Assembly (NCBI GenBank): GCA_051252515.1
Contig: JBPOFS010000002.1
Coordinates: forward strand, 434,001 to 498,000
DNA length: 64,000 bases
Origin: UBA5078 sp051252515
GTDB lineage: Bacteria; Pseudomonadota; Gammaproteobacteria; Pseudomonadales; Pseudohongiellaceae
Direction: 5' to 3'
Shown: positions 8,919-18,790 of the stretch, in pieces
Position numbering within the stretch: the stretch's first letter is position 1
Layout of the letters: each line of letters begins with the position of its first letter
Notes under the pieces: model-generated
Databases searched by the model: none
What the model was told of the DNA's origin: nothing
The model's input: only the letters and a program-made list of their open reading frames with translations
Program-made: the position numbers and the translations under genes

Positions 8919-9869
8919 ATGGAAGTGAAGAAGCCACCAGCGATTTGCTTGCTCGGGCCTACCGCGGCGGGCAAGACTGATTTTGCGATAGATATTGTCG
9001 ACCGGCTGCCCTGCGAGATCATTAGCGTGGACTCTGCACAAATATATCGAGAGATGGATATCGGTACCGGCAAGCCTGATGCAGCGACCCTAGCGCGAGC
9101 CCCGCATAGGCTCATCGATTTCCTTGATCCCGCCCAGGCTTACTCTGCTTCAGCGTTTCGTGAAGACGCGCTGCGGGAGATGCAGTCTATCTCTGCAGCA
9201 GGCAGGGTTCCGCTCCTAGTGGGTGGCACTATGTTGTACTTCAAAGCCTTGCGTGATGGTTTGGCGAAGATGCCGCCTTCGGATGAAGGTATTCGGCAGG
9301 ATATTCTGGCGCAGGGGCAGCGTGAAGGTTGGGCGGCGGTGCATGCGCAGTTGCAAGCGATAGATCCAGACTCTGCTGCTCGGATACACCCCAATGATCC
9401 GCAGCGTTTGCAGCGGGCTTTAGAGGTGTATCGCGTCTCTGGAGTGACAATGACAGAGCTACATCGGCGCGAGAAAGAGCAAGGCGGTCAGGCCGCGTTA
9501 CCTTTCGATCTGCATTTTTTTGCAATCCAACCTGACGATCGCGCCGTACTTCATGACAGGATCGCGCGAAGGTTCAATGGGATGGTTGATCAAGGCCTTG
9601 TTGCTGAAGTTGAACGACTTTATGGTCGAGGAGATCTCGATTTAGGGATGCCGTCGATGCGCGCGGTCGGTTATCGCCAAGTATGGCAGCACATTGCAGG
9701 TGAAATCAGCTTTGATGCTATGGTGGAACAGGGTATTATTGCGACGCGTCAACTCGCTAAGAGACAAATCACTTGGATGCGAAGTTGGGATAATCTGCGG
9801 ATATTTAACAGCGAAACACCAGAAACTCTGGATCTGCTATTGAATTCAATCAGTCGGGTCGCAATATAG
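8919..9869 (+). CDS. miaA: tRNA dimethylallyltransferase MiaA
   Basis: A 316-residue enzyme that transfers a dimethylallyl group to A37 of tRNAs reading UNN codons. The P-loop is LGPTAAGKTDFA (about residues 11-22). Also visible are ISVDSAQIYREMDIGTGKP, PHRLIDFLDP, LLVGGTMLYFKAL and the C-terminal RQLAKRQITWMR. The length is standard. The ATG is preceded by GAAGGACG at 8900-8907. hfq follows after 64 bases, the arrangement found in E. coli and Pseudomonas. Confidence 0.96.
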   Translation: MEVKKPPAICLLGPTAAGKTDFAIDIVDRLPCEIISVDSAQIYREMDIGTGKPDAATLARAPHRLIDFLDPAQAYSASAFREDALREMQSISAAGRVPLLVGGTMLYFKALRDGLAKMPPSDEGIRQDILAQGQREGWAAVHAQLQAIDPDSAARIHPNDPQRLQRALEVYRVSGVTMTELHRREKEQGGQAALPFDLHFFAIQPDDRAVLHDRIARRFNGMVDQGLVAEVERLYGRGDLDLGMPSMRAVGYRQVWQHIAGEISFDAMVEQGIIATRQLAKRQITWMRSWDNLRIFNSETPETLDLLLNSISRVAI

Positions 9870-9933
9870 AGAATTCTTTAGAATTATACTGCTGGGACAA
9901 TCCAGCTCACATTAACGGTTAAGGAGAAAGATA

Positions 9934-10209
9934 ATGTCAAAAGGGCATTCCTTACAAGACCCTTTCTTGAATGTGCTTCGCAAGGAGCGTATCCCAGTTT
10001 CCATCTATTTGGTAAGTGGCATTAAGCTGCAAGGACAGATTGAGTCTTTTGATCAATTCGTCATTTTGCTGAAAAATGCTGTGAATCAAATGGTCTACAA
10101 ACATGCAATTTCCACTGTCGTTCCGGCACGCTCTGTCAAGATACCGACCCAAGGTACTGGCGATGCAGCAGCGGACGAAGAGGAAGAAGCACCAGGCAAT
10201 GTTGCCTGA
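9934..10209 (+). CDS. hfq: RNA chaperone Hfq
   Basis: A 91-residue Sm-like protein. The start SKGHSLQDPFLNVLRKERIP leads into Sm1 (SIYLVSGIKLQGQIESFDQF, VILLKN) and Sm2 (YKHAISTVVP), so Gln8, Phe39, Lys56 and the YKHA patch of the RNA-binding face are all kept. The acidic C-terminal tail (DAAADEEEEAPGNVA) is short. Hfq hexamers pair small RNAs with mRNAs. A very strong ribosome binding site, TTAAGGAG, lies at 9919-9926. Confidence 0.97.
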   Translation: MSKGHSLQDPFLNVLRKERIPVSIYLVSGIKLQGQIESFDQFVILLKNAVNQMVYKHAISTVVPARSVKIPTQGTGDAAADEEEEAPGNVA

Positions 10210-10223
10210 TTTGAGGTTCATTT

Positions 10224-11522
10224 TTGTTCTTTGATAGACCCGATCGCGGTGAAACCGCAGTCCTTGTGCACATCGACCTGGAGTCAGAGCGTGAGCAGGG
10301 GGACCCTCTTGAGTTCGAAGAACTCGTACTCTCCGCTGGAGTAATTCCGGCCACCTATATAAAAGGCAGTCGTAAGAGTCCCGATGCTGGTCATTTTGTC
10401 GGCTCGGGCAAATTAGATGAGATTGCGGCTGCTGTAGAGGCGCATGAGGCCGAAGTTGTTCTCTTCAATCACTCCCTTAGTCCAAGCCAAGAGCGCAATC
10501 TTGAGAAGCGTTTTTCATGTCGCGTACTGGATCGAACCGGTGTCATTCTTGATATTTTCGGGCAGCGTGCGCGCAGTCATGAAGGTAAGCTACAAGTTGA
10601 GCTAGCACAGCTAGAGCACACGGTTACTCGATTAACACGGGGATGGACTCACCTTGATCGCCAAAAAGGCGGTATTGGTTTGCGTGGGGCTGGTGAGACT
10701 CAGCTTGAGCTCGATCAGCGGATGGTGCGTCAGCGTATCAAGAATATCAACGCCAGCTTGGTGAAGGTGCGCAATCAGCGTGATCAAGGTCGGCGCTCGC
10801 GTAAGCGTGCAGACATTCCCACTGTGTCATTAGTGGGTTATACCAACGCAGGGAAGTCTTCACTGTTTAACTCCCTGGCAGGTGCTCACACCTACGCAGC
10901 TGATCAATTATTCGCCACATTGGACTCCACTCTGCGTCGGGTCTCTGTGCCGAACTTCGGTCCAGCGATCTTTGCTGATACGGTAGGCTTTATCAGTCAT
11001 CTGCCGCATAAACTTGTGGCAGCGTTCCGTGCGACCCTCGAAGAAACAATTCAAGCAAATTTGTTGCTGCATATCATTGATGTGTCTAACGAGCAGCATG
11101 AGTTCTGTACAGAGCAGGTCGAAGAAGTCTTAACTGAGATTGGCGCAGACGATGTGCCTTGTTTGCGCGTGTACAACAAGATTGATCTATTGGAGCCACG
11201 TGAGCCGTTCATAGAGCGCAATGAGCAAGGCCAGCCCATACGAGTGTGGGTCTCAGCTAAGACTGGGCAAGGGCTTGATCTGTTATTGAGCGCAATTAGT
11301 GAGTTGCTCGGTCATGATGTCGTAGAGCGCGATTTGCGTTTGCAGCCTGAGCAAGGCCGCTTGCGTGCACGACTTTACGAAAAAGGGGCCGTGCAGCACG
11401 AGAATATCGATTCAGAAGGTCTAGTGTGTCTGGCTATTCGCTTACCACGACACGACTTAGACCGAATTCTAGTGGAAGAAGGAATCGCACCCGATAACCC
11501 ACAGGCAGGCGCAGAAGTGTAA
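10224..11522 (+). CDS. hflX: Ribosome-associated GTPase HflX
   Basis: A 432-residue Obg-HflX GTPase. The N-terminal domain has AGVIPATYIKGSRKSPDAGHFVGSGK split across its conserved block, then the basic GLRGAGETQLELD segment. The G domain shows VGYTNAGKSSLFN (G1), ADTVGF (G3) and NKIDLL (G4). HflX rescues and splits stalled ribosomes, for example after heat stress. It starts with TTG, supported by GAGG at 10213-10216, and lies 14 bases after hfq. Confidence 0.95.
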   Translation: MFFDRPDRGETAVLVHIDLESEREQGDPLEFEELVLSAGVIPATYIKGSRKSPDAGHFVGSGKLDEIAAAVEAHEAEVVLFNHSLSPSQERNLEKRFSCRVLDRTGVILDIFGQRARSHEGKLQVELAQLEHTVTRLTRGWTHLDRQKGGIGLRGAGETQLELDQRMVRQRIKNINASLVKVRNQRDQGRRSRKRADIPTVSLVGYTNAGKSSLFNSLAGAHTYAADQLFATLDSTLRRVSVPNFGPAIFADTVGFISHLPHKLVAAFRATLEETIQANLLLHIIDVSNEQHEFCTEQVEEVLTEIGADDVPCLRVYNKIDLLEPREPFIERNEQGQPIRVWVSAKTGQGLDLLLSAISELLGHDVVERDLRLQPEQGRLRARLYEKGAVQHENIDSEGLVCLAIRLPRHDLDRILVEEGIAPDNPQAGAEV

Positions 11523-11638
11523 AGTAGAGGCTTGCGCGCTCTCAGTTGTGCAGAAATGCCTCTGGGTAAAAAGCTGGGTTAATTTATAATAATTCGTTAA
11601 AATCACCCCCGTAATTTGACTGGGGTATGGAGAAGCCA

Positions 11639-12853
11639 ATGGCTTGGAATGAACCTGGAAACAAAGGTAATGGAAACGACCCCTGGGGGGGCGGCGGCCG
11701 TGGTGGCGGCGGTGGCGATCAGAAGCCGCCTGATATAGATGAGGTTATTAAAACAGTGTCTCGCAAGCTCAATAGCTTGTTTGGCGGTGGAAAGTCTGGT
11801 GGCAGCTCGAGCGGCGGAAGCGGTTCTGGTGGCTCCGGTGGAGGCATCTCCTCTGGTTTAGTGGGCGCGGCTGTTGTTGTGCTAGTGCTAATCTGGGCCG
11901 TGTCTGGTATTTACGTTGTAGACGAATCCGAGCGCGGTGTAGTGCTACGTTTCGGTAAATTGCGTCCAGACGTTGTGCGTTCTGGTTTGAACTGGAACCC
12001 GCCTCTAATCGACGAAGTCGAGATTATTAATGTGACCCGTGTGAATACGCGTTCGTACTCACGGGATATGCTCACGACTGATGAAAATATCGTCAATGTC
12101 TCCATCGATGTGCAATACATGATCGATGATCCAGTGAAGTTCGCGCTAGTAGTGCGGGATCCTGAATTGAGTCTTGATCACGCGGCTGAGTCGGCTATTC
12201 GACACGTGGCTGGTGGTACGACGATGGATAGAGTACTGACACAAGGTCGAGAGGAAGTAGCTGCAGAGGTTCGTGAGCGCTTACAACGATATATGGAGAG
12301 CTATCAGTCGGGCATCCTAATCTCACAAGTGACGTTCCGTAATGCTCAGCCGCCAGATCAAGTGCAAGGCGCATTTGATGATGTGATTAAGGCGCGTGAA
12401 GATGAGCAGCGTGTGCAGAACGAAGCACTAGCTTACGCCAACCGCGTTGTGCCGGTTGCACGTGGTGAAGCCCAGCGAATTATCGAGCAAGCCAATGCTT
12501 ATCGAGATCAAGTGATTGCCCGTGCCGATGGTGAAGCGTCGCGTTTTGAGCAGTTGCTAGCTGAGTATGAAAAGGCGCCAGGCGTGACACGTGAGCGACT
12601 CTACATAGACGCAATGCAAGCAGTGATGACCAATAGCAGCAAGGTGCTTATTGATGTCGAAGGCGGCAACAATATGTTCTATATGCCATTGGACAAAATC
12701 ATTGAGCAGGGCAATGCTTCGCGTGTAGCTAACTCTACTGCGCTGTCGCCTCAGCAATTACGTGAAATCTCAGAGCAAATTAGTCGCGAGAATAACGCTG
12801 CAGCAGCGGATCGTGCTCGAGCTCAAACGACGCCAACAAGAGGAGTTCGCTAA
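11639..12853 (+). CDS. hflK: FtsH protease modulator HflK
   Basis: A 404-residue membrane-anchored SPFH/Band 7 protein that forms, with HflC, a cage around the FtsH protease. It begins MAWNEPGN as HflK proteins do, followed by a very Gly-rich cytoplasmic segment (GGGGRGGGGGD and a second Gly/Ser stretch near residue 50-70). A single membrane helix (VGAAVVVLVLIWAVSGIYVV) and the Band 7 domain (ESERGVVLRFGK onward) follow. I prefer the ATG at 11639, preceded by GGAGAA, over an in-frame ATG at 11627. The stop overlaps the hflC start by one base (TAATG). Confidence 0.94.
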   Translation: MAWNEPGNKGNGNDPWGGGGRGGGGGDQKPPDIDEVIKTVSRKLNSLFGGGKSGGSSSGGSGSGGSGGGISSGLVGAAVVVLVLIWAVSGIYVVDESERGVVLRFGKLRPDVVRSGLNWNPPLIDEVEIINVTRVNTRSYSRDMLTTDENIVNVSIDVQYMIDDPVKFALVVRDPELSLDHAAESAIRHVAGGTTMDRVLTQGREEVAAEVRERLQRYMESYQSGILISQVTFRNAQPPDQVQGAFDDVIKAREDEQRVQNEALAYANRVVPVARGEAQRIIEQANAYRDQVIARADGEASRFEQLLAEYEKAPGVTRERLYIDAMQAVMTNSSKVLIDVEGGNNMFYMPLDKIIEQGNASRVANSTALSPQQLREISEQISRENNAAAADRARAQTTPTRGVR

Positions 12854-13719
12854 TGAAAAGTACTTTTGCAGGCATAATCTTATTTTTACTAGTGGTCGTC
12901 GGCTCTGATTCGATGTTTGTAGTAAAAGAAACAGAGCGCGCGTTGTTATTGCGTTTTGGCCAAGTGGTCAATCAAGACTTATCACCAGGATTGCACTTCA
13001 AACTGCCTTACGTAAATACCGTGCGTAAATTCGATGGCCGAGTGTTAACTCTAACCGCGGAAGCGCAGCGTTATCTTACGCTGGAGCAAAAAGCGCTAGT
13101 GGTCGATTCCTATGCTAAGTGGCGAATCGTCGATGTGATGAAATACTATACCAACGTAACCGGTGAAGAGAGTCGTGCTAACAACCTGTTATCGCAACGT
13201 ATTAACGACGGTCTGCGTAATAAGTTTGGTGAACGCGATTTGCAAGAAGTGGTTTCTGGTCAGCGCGATTTGCTGATGGATGAGCTTACGCGGGAACTGA
13301 ACATTACTGTGGCAGAGGATCTCGGCATAGAAGTGATCGATGTGCGTGTTAAGCAAATCGAACTTCCGATCGACGTGCGCTCTTCTGTATATGAGCGAAT
13401 GACTTCTGAGCGTCAACGTGAAGCTCAGCAACTGCGCTCACGTGGTAACGAGTTAGCTATTGGTATTGAAGCTGATGCTGATCGCCAAGAAGCGGTATTG
13501 CTCGTCGAAGCGTACAGAGATTCTGAGCGCATTCGTGGTGAAGGAGACGCGGCAGCAGCGGCAACGTATGCGGCAGCCTTCTCTAAAGACGCAGAGTTTT
13601 ATGCATTTACTCGTAGCCTTAACTCGTATCAAGAGAGTTTCGCTAATAAGGGCGACATTCTTCTCATCGAGCCAGATAATGAATATTTCAAATATCTGAA
13701 CGGTAGCGAAGTACAGTAA
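12853..13719 (+). CDS. hflC: FtsH protease modulator HflC
   Basis: A 288-residue partner of HflK. An N-terminal membrane helix (about residues 5-22) precedes the Band 7 domain with ETERALLLRFG, LDKI-type spacing and the long helical EAQQLRSRGNE segment. It is coupled to hflK by a one-base overlap. In many relatives a DUF2065 (YjeT) gene follows; here there is none, and a hairpin terminator comes first. Confidence 0.95.
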   Translation: MKSTFAGIILFLLVVVGSDSMFVVKETERALLLRFGQVVNQDLSPGLHFKLPYVNTVRKFDGRVLTLTAEAQRYLTLEQKALVVDSYAKWRIVDVMKYYTNVTGEESRANNLLSQRINDGLRNKFGERDLQEVVSGQRDLLMDELTRELNITVAEDLGIEVIDVRVKQIELPIDVRSSVYERMTSERQREAQQLRSRGNELAIGIEADADRQEAVLLVEAYRDSERIRGEGDAAAAATYAAAFSKDAEFYAFTRSLNSYQESFANKGDILLIEPDNEYFKYLNGSEVQ

Positions 13720-13733
13720 ATCATAGTGTTATA

Positions 13734-13776
13734 AAGACCAGTAGTAATTCGGTTTACTACTGGTCTTTGTGTTTTA
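13734..13776 (+). terminator. Hairpin terminator after hflC
   Basis: A perfect 14-bp stem (13734-13747 with 13754-13767) has a TTCGGT loop and is followed by TGTGTTTT. The U-tract is interrupted, so termination may be partial. It separates the hfq-hflX-hflKC unit from hisZ-purA. Confidence 0.75.
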
Positions 13777-13849
13777 TAAAGGGCAGGAGAGTTACTCTGT
13801 AATTCACTGCTTTTTTGTCGTTTTATTTAAATAGAATTGGAAATGAATA

Positions 13850-15055
13850 ATGTCCGTGCGTGATCGTTGGTTGCTCCCAGAAGGAGTAGAGGAAATATTG
13901 CCGGAAGAAGCGTTTCGACTTGAAACCTTGCGCCGTCAAATTCTCGATCTTTATGCCAGTTGGGGGTATGACTTAGTGATCCCCCCGCTCATTGAGTATC
14001 TTGACTCCTTGTTAGTGGGTTCTTCACATGACCTTGATCTGCATACCTTCAAAATCACCGACCAATTGACTGGTCGTATGATGGGGTTACGTGCCGATAT
14101 TACTCCTCAAGTGGCACGTATCGATGCCCATTGTGTGACGCAACGAGGCAGCGAGTGTGAACACCTGCCCGTGCGTTTGTGCTATTCAGATAACGTGGCA
14201 CATACTCGTCCGAAAGGTCTTCTTGCCTCTCGTATCCCTATCCGTGTTGGGGCTGAAATGTTTGGTCATGCGGATGTAGGCTGTGATGTCGAGCTGATTT
14301 GTTTGATGCATGAAACCTTACGGTTAGCGCAAATCGATGAAGTTCACATCGTGTTGGGGCATGTAGGGATATTTCGTAGCTTGGTCAAAGAGTCTGCGTT
14401 GTCCTCTAATAGCGAGACTGATTTATTCGATGCCTTGCAACGAAAGGCTTACGATGAAATAGATCATTTATTAGAACTGCACGTCAAAGATGACAGTATC
14501 CGCAAGATGCTTTTTGATCTGGCGCGTCTGAGCGGTGATGAGTCTGTATTGGATGCGGCCTTTGTCACGTTCAAGAACGCTCCTGAGAGTGTGCAAAAAG
14601 AGTTACAAGAACTTGCAACCATTGCGAAAAGCGTCAAACGACGTTTGCCTAATGTGTCCTTAGGGTTTGACCTGTGTGAATTGCGTGGTTATGAATACCA
14701 TACAGGGATTGTCTTTGCCGCTTACACTCCGTCTTATGGACGTGCGGTGGCACAGGGCGGACGCTTTGATGATATTGGTGATGTGTTTGGGCGCGCGCGC
14801 CCGGCTTCGGGGTTTGATGCAGAGCTTAAAGTGTTGGCGCAATTGAGTCAGGCCACAATTGTCCGTGCTAAAGCGATTTATGCGCCATTAGAAGAAGACG
14901 AAACGCTACAATTACTGATTACTCAATTGCGTGCAGAAGGCGAGCGTGTGATTGTGGATTTAACCTCAGTAACCACTGACGATGCACAGCTTTTGGGCTG
15001 CGATCGACGAATAGTACGAGACGGCCAGCAATGGCAAGTAGTCACCCTAGCTTAG
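13850..15055 (+). CDS. hisZ: ATP phosphoribosyltransferase regulatory subunit HisZ
   Basis: A 401-residue paralogue of histidyl-tRNA synthetase. It keeps the class II core (LLPEGVEEILPEEA, MGLRADITPQVARIDAH, and GFDLCELRGYEYHTGIVF) but lacks the C-terminal anticodon-binding domain. HisZ activates the short form of HisG in the first step of histidine synthesis; hisG is not in this window. hflC-hisZ-purA is the order seen in Pseudomonas. Confidence 0.93.
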   Translation: MSVRDRWLLPEGVEEILPEEAFRLETLRRQILDLYASWGYDLVIPPLIEYLDSLLVGSSHDLDLHTFKITDQLTGRMMGLRADITPQVARIDAHCVTQRGSECEHLPVRLCYSDNVAHTRPKGLLASRIPIRVGAEMFGHADVGCDVELICLMHETLRLAQIDEVHIVLGHVGIFRSLVKESALSSNSETDLFDALQRKAYDEIDHLLELHVKDDSIRKMLFDLARLSGDESVLDAAFVTFKNAPESVQKELQELATIAKSVKRRLPNVSLGFDLCELRGYEYHTGIVFAAYTPSYGRAVAQGGRFDDIGDVFGRARPASGFDAELKVLAQLSQATIVRAKAIYAPLEEDETLQLLITQLRAEGERVIVDLTSVTTDDAQLLGCDRRIVRDGQQWQVVTLA

Positions 15056-15139
15056 GGTGTGTTTAGTCTCTAACAAGACTATGTTGCTACTGTTGGCGCC
15101 GTTTAAGTTGAATATTTTATAAAATAGAGAAGATTCAAA

Positions 15140-16432
15140 ATGGGTAGAAGTGTAGTTGTACTAGGAACGCAGTGGGGCGATGAAGGCAAAGGCAAGATCG
15201 TCGATTTGCTAACGGAGCAGGCGGCAGTCGTTGCTCGCTTCCAAGGTGGCCACAACGCGGGACACACCCTTGTGATTCGCGGTGAAAAAACGGTACTTCA
15301 CTTACTTCCCTCCGGTGTTTTGCGTGACGGCGTGACTTGTGTCATCGGTAATGGTGTCGTCCTCAGCATGGAAGCCCTATTGAGCGAAATTAGTCGCTTG
15401 GAAGAGCGCGGCATTGCAGTGCGCCCTAAGCTAAAGATTAGTGCTTCTTGTCCTCTAATATTGCCTACGCATGTGGCCTTGGATCAGGCACGTGAGAAGC
15501 GTCTAGGTAGTGAGAAAATCGGGACTACAGGGCGTGGTATTGGTCCCGCTTACGAGGACAAAGTCGCTCGACGTGGGATCCGAATTGGAGAGCTCTTTAA
15601 TGAAGAGCATTTTGCTGCCCGCTTAAAAGAAGTGATGGAATACCATAACTTCTTGCTTACAAATTATTACGACGTAGAAGCCCTAGACTACGATGAAGTG
15701 CTCGCAAGCAGTTTGGCATTGGGTGAGCAGCTCAAGCCGATGGTGAGCGATACGATCGAGATTTTGCACGGACATCGTAAGGCTAATGACAACATCCTGT
15801 TTGAAGGGGCGCAAGGTTCGTTGCTCGATATCGACCATGGGACTTACCCCTACGTTACTTCTTCTAATACAACGGCCGGTGGCACTGCCACGGGCAGCGG
15901 CTTTGGCCCTCTCTATCTCGACTATGTACTAGGAATCACTAAAGCCTATACCACGCGAGTGGGTTCTGGGCCGTTCCCTACTGAGTTGTTTGATGATATC
16001 GGTGCACGCCTTGCAACGATCGGAAAAGAAAAGGGCGCTACCACGGGCCGTGATCGACGTTGTGGTTGGTTCGATGCCGCAGCAGTGCGCTTAGCGATCC
16101 GTATTAACTCTGTCTCGGGTATTTGTCTGACAAAACTCGATGTCCTTGATGGTTTAGAGACCATTAAAGTGTGCACAGGCTATAAGGGCGTGGACTCAGA
16201 TACGTCCTCTTGTCTGATGAATTTGGATGCGTATCAGAAGTTAGAACCTATTTACGTTGAGCTGCCAGGTTGGAAAGAATCGACATATGGCGCGAAGAGC
16301 CTCGATGATTTGCCGCAAAACGCTCGTGATTATATAAGCTATATCGAGAAAGCGATTGAGGCTCCCGTTGACATCATTTCAACTGGCCCTGATCGTGAAG
16401 AAACGATTATTTTGCGTCACCCCTTCGCTTAA
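15140..16432 (+). CDS. purA: Adenylosuccinate synthetase
   Basis: A 430-residue enzyme converting IMP and aspartate to adenylosuccinate with GTP. Diagnostic motifs are QWGDEGKGKIVD (residues 10-21), GGHNAGHT, GTTGRGIGPAYEDK and TTGRDRRCGWFD. The length is standard. A perfect AT-rich 14-bp palindrome (15113-15126) lies just before the start, overlapping the likely promoter or leader. An imperfect hairpin follows the stop. Confidence 0.97.
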   Translation: MGRSVVVLGTQWGDEGKGKIVDLLTEQAAVVARFQGGHNAGHTLVIRGEKTVLHLLPSGVLRDGVTCVIGNGVVLSMEALLSEISRLEERGIAVRPKLKISASCPLILPTHVALDQAREKRLGSEKIGTTGRGIGPAYEDKVARRGIRIGELFNEEHFAARLKEVMEYHNFLLTNYYDVEALDYDEVLASSLALGEQLKPMVSDTIEILHGHRKANDNILFEGAQGSLLDIDHGTYPYVTSSNTTAGGTATGSGFGPLYLDYVLGITKAYTTRVGSGPFPTELFDDIGARLATIGKEKGATTGRDRRCGWFDAAAVRLAIRINSVSGICLTKLDVLDGLETIKVCTGYKGVDSDTSSCLMNLDAYQKLEPIYVELPGWKESTYGAKSLDDLPQNARDYISYIEKAIEAPVDIISTGPDREETIILRHPFA

Positions 16433-16442
16433 AGGCCTGGTC

Positions 16443-16477
16443 GGCGACATTGGCTCACCCGTTGAGCAAGTGTCGCC
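16443..16477 (+). terminator. Imperfect hairpin after purA
   Basis: A 15-bp stem (16443-16457 with 16463-16477) has one G-U pair, one mismatch and a 5-base loop. No T-run follows, so this is either a weak terminator or a 3' stabilising hairpin. Confidence 0.45.
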
Positions 16478-16569
16478 ATGATCACACTTTAGCGTTGGCG
16501 TAATTGACAGCTCATTTTTTGAACGCTACTTTGACGTAGTTGTGACAAAAAAATGGAGTAATTGCGCTT

Positions 16570-16767
16570 GTGAGCGACATAAAAATGACGGATACCCTTC
16601 AAGCCAATACGCTGAATACTTCCACGCTTGAAGCCCCCGAGATGGTGGTAGAGAGCCTAGAAGAAAGCTCTTGGCTCGAGGACGATATAGAAAACAAGCT
16701 ACGTGAAAAGCTTAGGGAGTATGCGCAAGAGCTGCAAACTGCCAAGGTTTTACACGAAAAACGCTAA
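16570..16767 (+). CDS. Small acidic hypothetical protein
   Basis: A 65-codon frame starts at GTG with GGAG about 15 bases upstream. The product is acidic in its first two thirds (SLEESSWLEDDIEN) and ends in a charged helix (KLREKLREYAQELQ) that could be a coiled coil. It has no Cys, no signal peptide and no family I recognise. It stands alone between purA and the antiporter gene. Coding status is plausible from codon pattern and start context but not proven. Confidence 0.45.
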   Translation: MSDIKMTDTLQANTLNTSTLEAPEMVVESLEESSWLEDDIENKLREKLREYAQELQTAKVLHEKR

Positions 16768-16875
16768 TTTTTCTTAATTCCACCCGATTAATCTCTCTTT
16801 CATTACCGACAATTCGCTTCTCTTAGCGCAAGCTCTGCTATTCTTTTCTTTTTCAATCCCTTTTGAGTTAAACCA

Positions 16876-18603
16876 ATGGATGTAGGCAGTATTAACAGTT
16901 TTTTCTTGATTGGAGCCTTATTGGTGGGCTTCAGTGTGCTGTTCAGCGCGTTGTCTTCGCGCTTGGGTATCCCTATTTTGGTTATTTTCCTAGGCGTCGG
17001 CGTCCTTGCGGGTGAGGACGGCATTGGAGGTATCCAGTTTGATAACTACTCTCTGGCCTATTTGGCGAGCAATCTGGCATTAGCCATCATCCTATTAGAC
17101 GGGGGCATGCGGACCCGTGTCGCGACGTTCCGGGTTGCTTTAGGGCCTGCGCTCTCTCTCGCGACCGTAGGCGTTGTGTTTACGACTGGGCTAACTGGGT
17201 TGGTGGCTGCCTATTTATTTGATCTAGGGCTCATTCAGGGGCTTCTAATAGGAGCTATTGTTGGCTCTACTGACGCCGCGGCCGTTTTCTCATTGCTTGG
17301 TCAGCGAAGTTTGAATGAACGAGTTGGGGCAACACTGGAAATAGAGTCCGGTAGTAATGACCCAATGGCGGTATTTTTGACGGTATCTCTCATTGAGGTG
17401 TTGGCTTCGGGCAACGATGAATTCGGCTGGTTCTTCGTTATCAACTTGCTGCAGCAGTTTGGCGTTGGGATATTCCTAGGCCTAGTGGGTGGCTGGTTGC
17501 TATTACAGTTGATTAATCGAACTACGCTGGCGAACGGTCTTTACCCCTTGTTGGCCATCAGCGGTGGTTTATTAATCTTCGCAGTGACCAATATCCTCGG
17601 CGGTAGCGGAATTCTAGCCATTTACCTGTGTGGCTTGTTGCTAGGCAATAAGCCAATTCAAAGCCGCACCTCAATATTGAGTATATTTGATGGGCTTGCC
17701 TGGCTGAGCCAGATCGGCATGTTCTTGGTGCTTGGCTTATTGCTAAGCCCGAGCGAGTTAACCGGCATCATCGTGCCTGGCTTATTGTTAGCGCTGTGGA
17801 TGATCGTGTTTGCCCGCCCAATCGCGGTATGGCTGGCTTTGTCTCCGTTTAGTCGTTTTAAAAACCGTGAACGCTGGTTTATTTCTTGGGTAGGGCTACG
17901 TGGTGCCGTGCCCATTATTTTGGCGGTGTATCCTATTATGGCCGGTCTGCCTGATGCACAGCTGTACTTCAACTTGGCATTCTTTGTGGTATTGGTGTCA
18001 TTGCTCGTACAAGGGAGCTCTTTGCCTTTGGCTACCAAACTCGCCAAGGTCGAAGTCCCGTCCCAGCCTTCCCCTATTGCTCGATCGGGGTTAGAGATCC
18101 ATCCTACTAGCGAGTGGGAGCTATTTGTTTATCGACTAGGCGCCGAAAAATGGTGTATCAACACAGAATTGCGCCGCTTGCATATGCCCGAAGGTACCCG
18201 TATTGCTGCGCTGTTTCGAGGGCAGGAACTCTTGCATCCTAAGGGCAGCACAAAACTGTTGGCCGACGATATTCTTTGTATTGTGGGCCACGAGTTCGAT
18301 CTACCTGCGTTGGGTAAGCTGTTTAGCCAAGCACCAAGCTCGAGTATCGATACATGGTTTTTTGGGGATTTCATTCTGGATGCCAATGCCTTATTGCGAG
18401 ACTTAGCGCCCGTCTACGGCTTCACGCTTAGTGGCGAAGTAGGCGAGGTCAGTATAGGCGAATATTTCCGCGCCAAGATGGGCGGTAAGCCGGTAGTGGG
18501 CGATGATATGTTGTGGCAAGGGTTTTTATGGACTGTTGCTGAGATAGATCAAGGCCGAATCGTAAAGATCGGTTTAAAACTAGCTGAGAATACTGAGGAC
18601 TAA
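16876..18603 (+). CDS. Potassium/proton antiporter, CPA1 family with RCK_C domain (CvrA/NhaP2-like)
   Basis: A 575-residue inner-membrane protein. About twelve membrane helices occupy residues 1-390. They include GSTDAAAVFSLL and IESGSNDPMAVFL, where the Asp residues are the ion/proton-binding pair of CPA1 exchangers, and SWVGLRGAVPIILA. The cytosolic tail has an RCK_C (TrkA_C) domain (IAALFRGQELLHPKGSTKL through LCIVGHEFDL) and a CorC/HlyC-like segment. NhaP2/CvrA proteins exchange K+ (or Na+) for H+ and help in osmotic or pH adaptation. Ion selectivity is inferred. Confidence 0.85.
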   Translation: MDVGSINSFFLIGALLVGFSVLFSALSSRLGIPILVIFLGVGVLAGEDGIGGIQFDNYSLAYLASNLALAIILLDGGMRTRVATFRVALGPALSLATVGVVFTTGLTGLVAAYLFDLGLIQGLLIGAIVGSTDAAAVFSLLGQRSLNERVGATLEIESGSNDPMAVFLTVSLIEVLASGNDEFGWFFVINLLQQFGVGIFLGLVGGWLLLQLINRTTLANGLYPLLAISGGLLIFAVTNILGGSGILAIYLCGLLLGNKPIQSRTSILSIFDGLAWLSQIGMFLVLGLLLSPSELTGIIVPGLLLALWMIVFARPIAVWLALSPFSRFKNRERWFISWVGLRGAVPIILAVYPIMAGLPDAQLYFNLAFFVVLVSLLVQGSSLPLATKLAKVEVPSQPSPIARSGLEIHPTSEWELFVYRLGAEKWCINTELRRLHMPEGTRIAALFRGQELLHPKGSTKLLADDILCIVGHEFDLPALGKLFSQAPSSSIDTWFFGDFILDANALLRDLAPVYGFTLSGEVGEVSIGEYFRAKMGGKPVVGDDMLWQGFLWTVAEIDQGRIVKIGLKLAENTED

Positions 18604-18653
18604 GTTTTTGTCACACTTTGCTAAATCTTGGTCTGGGAGAACGATGGACTTCC

Positions 18654-18682
18654 AGCACTAGGGCTTTTATTCTTGTAGTGCT
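18654..18682 (+). terminator. Possible hairpin after the antiporter gene
   Basis: The inverted repeat AGCACTA / TAGTGCT (18654-18660 and 18676-18682) encloses a 15-base loop and is followed by AAAAATAA rather than a T-run. It is a weak candidate for a terminator. It lies in the 187-base gap before the next gene, where I see nothing else. Confidence 0.25.
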
Positions 18683-18790
18683 AAAAATAAGTGGAAAACC
18701 ACTGGCTGTTACAGACGCTATGCGGAGGTAATAATGAAATCAGTAGGGAAACATAAAATCACCTAATCAAGTGAGGGTTGGTATTTCATT